DNA from: CBIHON01 sp966211965
GTDB lineage: Bacteria > Pseudomonadota > Gammaproteobacteria > Burkholderiales > Burkholderiaceae_D
Assembly (NCBI GenBank): GCA_966211965.1
Contig: CBIHON010000053.1
Span: 1-31,239, forward strand
Direction: 5' to 3'
Length of the DNA: 31,239 bases
Made by a program: the position numbers and the translations under genes. Below the pieces are notes generated by a model that saw only the letters and a program-made list of their open reading frames with translations, was not told the DNA's origin and ran no database searches. Every line of letters begins with the position of its first letter. Position 1 is the stretch's first letter. This document shows positions 25,572 to 31,239 of this stretch, one piece after another.

Positions 25572-28500
25572 TGACGCAGCCGCCATCAGGGAAAACAACA
25601 CAAGGCACTGCACCAGACAGTGCCATCGTCAGCAATACCGGCTTCCGCAACGACGGGCGCCAAGGCCAAGGGGAAATCGTGTCACAAATTTCATTCATTG
25701 CAGGCTGCGTCAGCGCCGCCGCAGTACGTGCACCACGCACACCACGCATCGTGCGCAAGGCGCTGCCGTCCATCGCACTGTTCGCATCGCTGCTGTCCGG
25801 AACGGCGCCGGCCCACGCGCTGACCGCGCAAACCATCACCGGCTTTGCGCCGGCCAGCCCCATCACCTACAGCGCCGGCAAAACCTTTGCCTTGAGCGCC
25901 ACCGGCGGCGGCTCCGGCAACCCGGTGGTGTTTGCCTCCACCACCACCGGCATCTGCACCGTCTCCGGCAGCACCGCCACGGTCAAGAGCGCCGGCACAT
26001 GCACGCTCACCGCCAACCAGGCCGGCAACGCCAGCTACAGCGTTGCCCCGACCGTGACGGCCAACGTCGTCGTCAACAAGGCCAGCCAGACCATCAGCTT
26101 CACCGCGCCGACCAGTAAAACCTTCGGCGCGGCGCCGTTCACCGTCTCGGCCACGGCCAGCTCCGGCCTGCCGGTTGCCTTCAGCTCGACCACACCGGCC
26201 GTCTGCACCGTCGCCGGCGGCACCGTGACCCTGCTCGGGGCCGGCACTTGCGGCATCGCTGCCGATCAGACCGGCAACACCAATTACCTGGCCGCCCCGC
26301 AGGTCGTGCGGTCCTTCACGGTCAACCCTGCCAGCCAAACCATCACGTTTGCCGCGCTGTCGAATAAGACCTATGGCGCGGCGCCGTTCACCGTCTCGGC
26401 CACGGCCAACTCCGGCCTGCCGGTCGCTTTCAGTTCGACCTCAGCCACCGTCTGCAGCGTCGCCGGCAGCACCGTCACCCTCCTGTCCGGCGGCACCTGC
26501 ACCATCGCAGCCAACCAGGCGGGCAATGCCAACTACAAGCCGGCCACCCAGGTCACCCGTTCCTTCTCGGTCGCCAAGGCTGCCCAGACCATCAGCTTCG
26601 CCCCGCTGCCGGCCAGCAACCTCGGCACGGCGCCCTTTGCGCTCAGCGCCACCGCCTCATCCGGCTTGGCCGTCGCGTTCCAGTCCAGCACCGGCACCGT
26701 TTGCTCGGTCTCCGGCGCCACGGTGACCCTGCTTAAAACCGGCACCTGCACTATCGTCGCCAGCCAAAGCGGCAACACCAACTACAACGCCGCGCCATCG
26801 GTCAGCCAAAGCTTCAACGTCGCGGCCGCGCTCAAGCCGCAAGCCATCACCGGCTTTGCGCCAGCCACCCCGATCGTCTACGGCCCGGCGAAAACCTTTA
26901 CCCTCAGCGCCACTGGCGGCGCCTCGGGCAATCCGGTCGTGTTCGGCTCGGCCACGCCTGCCGTCTGCAGCGTCAGCGGCAGTACCGCCACCGTCCAAAG
27001 CGCCGGCACCTGCACGCTGACTGCCAACCAGTCCGGCAACGCCACCTACAGCGCCGCGCCGCAAGTCGCCGCCAATGTCGTCATCACCCAGGCCAGCCAG
27101 ACCATCAACTTCGGCGCTTTGGCGAACCAGCGCATCGGCGCTGCCTCCTTCACTATCAGCGCCAACGCCACTTCCGGCTTGCCGGTCAGTTTCAGTAGCG
27201 CCACCGGTTCGGTTTGTTCGCTTTCCGGCAACACCCTCACGCTGGCCGCACTGGGCACCTGCACCATCACCGCCACCCAGCCGGGCAACGTCAATTACGG
27301 CGCCGCAACCCCCGTCATCCAATCCTTCCTGGTCGGGCAGGCCGCCATCACCCTGGCCGTCGGCTATGCCCACGCCTGCGCCCTGACCAATGCCGGCGGC
27401 GTCCAATGCTGGGGCGCCAACGCCAGCGGCCAGCTCGGCGACGGCAGCACCGTCAACCGCAGCACCCCGGTCGACGTCAGCGGCCTGACCAGCGGCGCCG
27501 TCGCCATCGAAGCCGGCATCGCCCATACCTGCGCCATCACCAGCGCCGGCGCTGCCCTGTGCTGGGGCAGCAACGACGCCGGGCAACTGGGCGACGGCAC
27601 CCTCAACCAAAGCAGTACCCCGCGCGCCGTCGCCGGCCTGGCCGGCAACGTCATCGCGCTCACCCTCGGCAGCCAGCACACCTGCGCACTGCTCGGCAGC
27701 GGCGCGGTGCAATGCTGGGGCAAGAACGCCGACGGCCAACTCGGCGACGGCAGCACTCTGCAGCGGCTGACCCCGGTCCCCGTGCTTGGCCTGGCCAGCG
27801 GCGTGACCGACGTGCGCGCCGGCGACAACCATACCTGCGCCGTCACCAACACCGGCGCCACCAAGTGCTGGGGCCGCAACAGCGACGGCCAGCTCGGCGA
27901 CGGCAGCAGCACCAGCCGCAGCACCCCGGTCGATGTCAGCGGCGTGGCCGGTATGGCCTTGGTCGAAGGCGCCAGCCGCCACAGTTGCGCCTTGACCGGC
28001 GCAGGCGGCGTCAAGTGCTGGGGCAACAACAGTAGCGGCCAGTTGGGCAACGGCGGCACCGCCGCCAGCCTGACCCCGATCGACGTCAATGGCCTGGGCA
28101 GCAGCATCGCCGGCATCGCCGCCAGCGCCACCTCGTCCTGCGCCACCACTACAGGCGGCGGGGCCAAATGCTGGGGCGCCATCAACAGCGCGCTCGCGCC
28201 GCAAGACGTCCCCGGCTTCACCAGCGGTGTCCAGGCCATCGGCATCGGCAACGGCTACACCTGCGTGCTGACCACGGCCAGCGCGATGCAATGCTGGGGC
28301 AGCAACGGCAGCGGGCAATTGGGCGACGGCAGCACCACCAGCCGCGCCACCCCGGCCTATGTGACGGGCCTGTCCGGCGGCAAGGCCGCCAACCAGACCA
28401 TCAGCTTCGCCGCCTTGCCCGGCAAGACCATCGGCAACCCGCCGTTCGCCGTCACGGCCACCGCCTCGTCGGGCTTGACGGTCACCTTCAGCTCGATCAC

Positions 28501-30439
28501 CGGCAGCGTCTGTAGCGTGGCCGGCAACACAGTCACTCTGATCGCCACCGGCACCTGCACGATTGCCGCCAACCAGGCCGGCAATAGCAGTGTCAACGCC
28601 GCGCAGCAGGTGACGCAATCGTTCCCCGTCAACCCCGCCACGCAAACCATCACCGGCTTCGCGCCCGGCACGCCGGTGACCTACAGCAATGGCCTGAGTT
28701 TCGCGCTCAGCGCCAGCGGCGGCGGCTCGGGCAACCCGGTCGTCTTTGCCTCCACCACGCCGGCGGTCTGCACGGTGGCCGGCAATACCGCCACGGTCCT
28801 GGCGGCCGGCACCTGCACGCTGACGGCCAACCAGGCCGGCAACGCCACCTACAGCGCCGCGCCGCAAGTGACCGCCAATGTGGTCATTAATGCTGCCAGC
28901 CAGAGCATCGTGTTCAACCCATTGCCAGGCAAGAAGATGGGCGATGCTGTGTTCACCTTGAGCGCCACGGCGTCGTCAGGCTTGCCGGTCTCCTTCAGTT
29001 CCAGCACGCCGGCGGTCTGCACGGTGGCCGGCAACACCGTCACCCTGGCCGCAACGGGGACATGCACCATCGCGGCGGATCAGTCCGGCAACGGCGGCAT
29101 CGCCGCTGCGTCGCAAGTGACGCAATCGTTCACGGTCGCACCCGGCACGCAAGCCATTACGGACTTTGCGCCGCCCACGCCGATCAGCTACAGCGCGGGC
29201 CAGACCTTCGCGCTGACGGCCACCGGGGGAGCATCGACCAGCCCGGTCGTGTTTGGCTCGACCACGCCGGCGGTATGCACGGTGGCGGGTAGCACGGCCA
29301 GCGTGCTGGGTGCTGGCACCTGTACGCTGACTGCAAACCAAGCGGGTGACGCCAATTACAGTGCAGCGGCGCAGGTGACGGCGACGGTGGTGATCGAGAA
29401 GATGAGCCAGAGCATTGTGTTCAACCCGCTGGTGGGCAGGAAGATGGGGGAGGCGGCGTTCGTACTCACCGCCACGGCCTCGTCGGGCTTACCGGTGAGT
29501 TTCACGTCAATGACGCCAAGTGTGTGTGCAGTGGCGAACGCTACGGTGACCCTGGTAACAGCAGGCACTTGCACGATTGCGGCGGATCAGGCGGGCAATG
29601 CGAACATTGCGCCGGCGCCGCAGGTGGTGCAGTCGTTCATGGTTGATGCGGCGACGGTGCAGGTGTATTACATCCACAGCGATCAGTTGAACACGCCGAG
29701 GCTGATCACGGACGCGAACAACAATCCGGTGTGGCAATGGGAGAACGCGGAGGCGTTCGGCGCCAATCTGCCCAACGAAAATCCCAGCAATCAAGGAGCG
29801 TTCACATTTAACCCGCGATTCCCTGGCCAGTACTTTGACCAGGAAACAGGACTGCGTTACAACTATTTTAGGAATTATGATCCGAGCACCGGGCGGTACC
29901 TGGAGTCCGATCCCATTGGGTTATTGGCCGGCGTAAATACTTACGCATATGTCGGAGGGAATCCAGTAAGTCGCATCGATCCGCTTGGCTTGAAGGGGAT
30001 TATGCCCGGTGGCAGGCCTTGGGACCCTCCGATTAATGACGATGGCGTATCTTGTAAACCGTTGTTTCCACCGATGACGGTGGACGATAATGGCTGCATT
30101 GATACTGGTGGAGGGGGGCCAAAGCTTTGTTTCGGGCCTGCTGCAATTGAAGGAGCCGGTTCCGCGCTGGCTGGACTTACAACAAAGGAATTGAATGCGC
30201 TAATCGGCCCCGAGGGAGTCAATGCGTTAAGAAGCCTCTTCGGGTCAGGAATGTCTGGGGCGGAAAATGCATTAAAAAACGGTGTAACTCGTCCTCCGGG
30301 TTTGACAGATGCAGCCGCGGCTGCATACAGAGAAATGGCGAGTCGTATACTTGCCAAGTATGAGCAAACCGGTAACGAGGCTGGTATTGCACTTCAAAAA
30401 GCGAGGCTTGAAATACTAAACCGTTGTGGTTGCAAATGA
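25571..30439 (+). CDS. Split Rhs protein, C-terminal part: Ig-like repeats, RCC1-like block, Rhs core and polymorphic tip
   Basis: A 1622-residue exported protein. A long N-terminus ends in a signal peptide (SIALFASLLSGTAPAHA, cut after Ala83). Six Ig-like repeats of about 80 residues follow (about 87-590; type QTISF..KTFGAAPFTVSATASSGLP and type ITGFAPASPITYSAG). Next come seven RCC1-like repeats (about 593-938; HTCAL..QCWGKNADGQLGDG, the sixth degenerate), five more Ig-like repeats (about 941-1361), and the Rhs pre-core YYIHSDQLNTPRLITDANN (from 1366). The core is GRYLESDPIGL ... NPVSRIDPLGL, to 1474. Residues 1475-1622 are a distinct tip. Ig and RCC1 units each carry a Cys pair, fitting a secreted disulfide-rich protein. 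The start may be the TAATG-coupled ATG at 25571, or a GTG at 25679 with AAGGGG just upstream, which gives a more compact signal peptide. Confidence 0.9.
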   Translation: MTQPPSGKTTQGTAPDSAIVSNTGFRNDGRQGQGEIVSQISFIAGCVSAAAVRAPRTPRIVRKALPSIALFASLLSGTAPAHALTAQTITGFAPASPITYSAGKTFALSATGGGSGNPVVFASTTTGICTVSGSTATVKSAGTCTLTANQAGNASYSVAPTVTANVVVNKASQTISFTAPTSKTFGAAPFTVSATASSGLPVAFSSTTPAVCTVAGGTVTLLGAGTCGIAADQTGNTNYLAAPQVVRSFTVNPASQTITFAALSNKTYGAAPFTVSATANSGLPVAFSSTSATVCSVAGSTVTLLSGGTCTIAANQAGNANYKPATQVTRSFSVAKAAQTISFAPLPASNLGTAPFALSATASSGLAVAFQSSTGTVCSVSGATVTLLKTGTCTIVASQSGNTNYNAAPSVSQSFNVAAALKPQAITGFAPATPIVYGPAKTFTLSATGGASGNPVVFGSATPAVCSVSGSTATVQSAGTCTLTANQSGNATYSAAPQVAANVVITQASQTINFGALANQRIGAASFTISANATSGLPVSFSSATGSVCSLSGNTLTLAALGTCTITATQPGNVNYGAATPVIQSFLVGQAAITLAVGYAHACALTNAGGVQCWGANASGQLGDGSTVNRSTPVDVSGLTSGAVAIEAGIAHTCAITSAGAALCWGSNDAGQLGDGTLNQSSTPRAVAGLAGNVIALTLGSQHTCALLGSGAVQCWGKNADGQLGDGSTLQRLTPVPVLGLASGVTDVRAGDNHTCAVTNTGATKCWGRNSDGQLGDGSSTSRSTPVDVSGVAGMALVEGASRHSCALTGAGGVKCWGNNSSGQLGNGGTAASLTPIDVNGLGSSIAGIAASATSSCATTTGGGAKCWGAINSALAPQDVPGFTSGVQAIGIGNGYTCVLTTASAMQCWGSNGSGQLGDGSTTSRATPAYVTGLSGGKAANQTISFAALPGKTIGNPPFAVTATASSGLTVTFSSITGSVCSVAGNTVTLIATGTCTIAANQAGNSSVNAAQQVTQSFPVNPATQTITGFAPGTPVTYSNGLSFALSASGGGSGNPVVFASTTPAVCTVAGNTATVLAAGTCTLTANQAGNATYSAAPQVTANVVINAASQSIVFNPLPGKKMGDAVFTLSATASSGLPVSFSSSTPAVCTVAGNTVTLAATGTCTIAADQSGNGGIAAASQVTQSFTVAPGTQAITDFAPPTPISYSAGQTFALTATGGASTSPVVFGSTTPAVCTVAGSTASVLGAGTCTLTANQAGDANYSAAAQVTATVVIEKMSQSIVFNPLVGRKMGEAAFVLTATASSGLPVSFTSMTPSVCAVANATVTLVTAGTCTIAADQAGNANIAPAPQVVQSFMVDAATVQVYYIHSDQLNTPRLITDANNNPVWQWENAEAFGANLPNENPSNQGAFTFNPRFPGQYFDQETGLRYNYFRNYDPSTGRYLESDPIGLLAGVNTYAYVGGNPVSRIDPLGLKGIMPGGRPWDPPINDDGVSCKPLFPPMTVDDNGCIDTGGGGPKLCFGPAAIEGAGSALAGLTTKELNALIGPEGVNALRSLFGSGMSGAENALKNGVTRPPGLTDAAAAAYREMASRILAKYEQTGNEAGIALQKARLEILNRCGCK
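25604..25624 (+). promoter_or_regulatory. Hairpin between two possible starts of the third Rhs gene
   Basis: GGCACTG (25604-25610) and CAGTGCC (25618-25624) form a perfect 7-bp stem with a 7-nt loop. It lies between the coupled ATG at 25571 and the GTG at 25679 with its AAGGGG site. It may hinder or redirect ribosomes between the two starts; this is inference. Confidence 0.4.
25829..29656 (+). repeat. Eleven Ig-like repeats interrupted by a seven-unit RCC1-like block
   Basis: Two repeat types are seen in the reading frame: A (ITGFAP...GNPVVF...TCTLTANQ) and B (QTISF...SSGLPV...TCTIAANQAGN). The order is A-B-B-B-A-B, then RCC1 x7 (about 27347-28385), then B-A-B-A-B. The units are also similar at DNA level, so unequal recombination could change their number. 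Long open frames on the opposite strand are a by-product of this GC-rich repetition. Confidence 0.9.
29993..30436 (+). other. C-terminal tip of the Rhs protein (putative toxin domain)
   Basis: The 148 residues after the core end IDPLGL are not part of the Rhs fold. They begin with a Pro/Gly-rich spacer (KGIMPGGRPWDPP), hold Cys residues in a Gly-rich stretch, and end in helices (RPPGLTDAAAAAYREMASRI, then ALQKARLEILNRCGCK). Base composition is clearly AT-richer than the repeats. Position and the adjacent SUKH-like gene mark it as a variable toxin tip. I recognise no nuclease, deaminase or other catalytic motif, so the activity is unknown. Confidence 0.6.
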
Positions 30440-30473
30440 AGTGCGACTTCCCAACGTTTACCGTCACAATTCT

Positions 30474-30893
30474 ATGAAAATATTGGATCAGATTCTCCTT
30501 CGTTGGCAGGTCCAAAATGTTGGACTTATTCCGGGAAATTCAGTAAGTGAAATTGAAGCTGCATTTGCGCATTTGGGTTGCCAGGTAAGCACCGATGTTA
30601 TAGCGCTTTATTCGAAAATAGGTGGCATGCATGAAATGGAAAATGATGCGTATTGGCGTCTTTGGTCATTAACTGAGATTATTGAACGTAATACAGAACA
30701 GTCGGCATACGGAATATTGTTTGCAGATCATTTAATGGATAGCTGGTGCTATCGCCTTAGGCATGAAACGGATGACCGTTCATCCGTATATATCGATTAC
30801 TTCGATCCCCAAAAAACACCAGAGAAATTATTTGATGGACTCGAAGAGTTTTTTACTGCCTATGGAACAAATCCCGATTCCATATTGGGTTAA
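30474..30893 (+). CDS. SUKH (SMI1/KNR4)-like immunity protein
   Basis: A 139-residue acidic, cytoplasmic-looking protein 34 bp after the Rhs stop. ISEIEAAF-type start SVSEIEAAFAHLGC, then VIALYSKIGGM, WRLWSLTEII and DYFDPQ, fit the SUKH pattern (an E-x-x-F helix, a 'nGg' turn, an aromatic strand and an 'L..i' helix). SUKH proteins are the commonest immunity proteins of polymorphic toxins. It would protect the producer from the tip of the preceding gene. The ATG at 30474 is preferred; a GTG at 30426 would overlap the toxin end and add 16 atypical residues. The gene is AT-richer than the Rhs repeats, as expected for an exchanged tip-immunity cassette. Confidence 0.65.
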   Translation: MKILDQILLRWQVQNVGLIPGNSVSEIEAAFAHLGCQVSTDVIALYSKIGGMHEMENDAYWRLWSLTEIIERNTEQSAYGILFADHLMDSWCYRLRHETDDRSSVYIDYFDPQKTPEKLFDGLEEFFTAYGTNPDSILG

Positions 30894-30942
30894 GAGTCTG
30901 TTGCGCCGGATGCCTCGTCAAACTCTCTCTTCTTCGTAAAAT

Positions 30943-30992
30943 AAAAAAGCCACTACCTCCGGTTTCCCCGGATGCAGTGGCTTCTTCTTTTA
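30943..30992. terminator. Bidirectional terminator between the immunity gene and the symE-like gene
   Basis: AAGCCACT (30947-30954) pairs with AGTGGCTT (30976-30983), with further pairing CCGG/CCGG inside. A T-rich tail (TCTTCTTTT-like) follows on the plus strand, and an A-run at 30943-30948 gives a U-tract on the minus strand. It fits two convergent transcription units. Confidence 0.8.
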
Positions 30993-31028
30993 GCCGCCCG
31001 GTTGGCGGCGCAGATCGAGGCGGTATGC

Positions 31029-31239
31029 CTATTCGGTCGTAATGACCAGGCACCCCCGCATGACGCGCACGCGGATGCGCGCCTGCGGCGCGAATCCGGC
31101 CTGCAGCAGCCACAAGCCGCGCAAGCGAATCCAGGGCAGGCGCGGACTGGCCTCCGGATAAAGCGTCACCGTTAAAAACCGCTCGGTAAGCGTCCATCCG
31201 CTCCACCTGGGCGGCGGCGCGCTTAGCTGGCAGACACGC
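31029..31239 (-). CDS. SymE-like toxin, C-terminal part (cut by the window end)
   Basis: The minus strand is open from the window edge to a TAG at 31029-31031. It encodes FLTVTLYPEASPRLPWIRLR, then GLWLLQAGFAPQARIRVRVM and RGCLVITTE. This is the AbrB-like fold signature of the SymE family (P-x-I-x-L-x-G-x-W-L-x-x-A-G-F, then V-x-V-x-x-G-C-I-V-I-T). SymE of E. coli is an SOS-induced protein controlled by the antisense RNA SymR, and such genes often sit beside rhs loci. The N-terminus and any antisense RNA lie outside the window. Confidence 0.75.
   Translation of the reverse strand, partial: RVCQLSAPPPRWSGWTLTERFLTVTLYPEASPRLPWIRLRGLWLLQAGFAPQARIRVRVMRGCLVITTE

Noticed and set aside
26657..28867. 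Very long minus-strand open frame (736 codons) opposite the Ig/RCC1 repeats
   Set aside because: It mirrors a GC-rich repetitive gene on the plus strand, has low-complexity Gly/Ala/Arg/Asp composition, and no domain or signal. Similar shadows lie opposite the YD-repeat genes (23191-24099, 24477-25613).
25829..29656. CRISPR array suggested by regular repetition
   Set aside because: The repeat period is about 240 bp, units diverge, and they encode Ig-like and RCC1-like protein repeats in one open frame.
30853..31206. Minus-strand 117-codon open frame at the right end
   Set aside because: It runs through the bidirectional terminator and in another frame of the SymE-like gene, which has clear family motifs.

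Overview
The window looks like a chromosomal segment of a moderately GC-rich betaproteobacterium, most likely of the order Burkholderiales (Oxalobacteraceae-like). This is inferred from the gene families (MASE1-PAS-GGDEF-EAL protein, LivK-type binding protein, RAYT remnant, YD-repeat proteins) and base composition; there is no rRNA or marker gene to confirm it.

Layout. (1) 257-5089: a tight plus-strand operon of two paralogous transporters, each with a degenerate cyclic-nucleotide-binding-like domain fused to a DASS/SLC13-type membrane domain, followed by a membrane-anchored ABC_sub_bind-type periplasmic protein. (2) 5155-6936: a HAD hydrolase and a divergent GAPDH-like dehydrogenase. (3) 6937-7640: a junk-like region with four perfect short palindromes, an SDR 3' remnant and a 121-bp palindromic repeat, of which a decayed partial copy lies at the window start. 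(4) 7683-9120: a HipB-HipA toxin-antitoxin pair with a clear palindromic operator. (5) 9121-12662: an FAD-monooxygenase remnant, a secreted Ig/beta-helix protein preceded by a hexanucleotide repeat, and an HTH remnant. (6) 12663-20290: a CNNM/CBS/CorC-type transporter, an Rrf2-like regulator, an orphan LivK-type binding protein, and a large c-di-GMP turnover protein. (7) 20702-21282: a decayed RAYT transposase whose 3' end runs into a short second LivK fragment. (8) 21910-31239: an Rhs locus.

The Rhs locus is the most unusual part. One ancestral Rhs/YD-repeat polypeptide appears to be cut into three consecutive genes joined by TAATG stop-start overlaps. Every piece begins with its own Sec signal peptide. 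The third gene carries eleven Ig-like repeats that bracket a seven-repeat RCC1-like block. These sit exactly where the Rhs chain would otherwise run on from 'PVAVLK' (end of gene 2) to 'YYIHSDQLNTPR' (gene 3). The third gene then supplies the Rhs hyperconserved core and a short AT-richer C-terminal tip. A SUKH/SMI1-KNR4-like immunity gene, a bidirectional terminator and, on the opposite strand, a SymE-like toxin gene (cut by the window end) complete the locus. The proposed working model is a split, separately exported, surface-displayed polymorphic toxin with an adhesive stalk. It rests on sequence architecture only.
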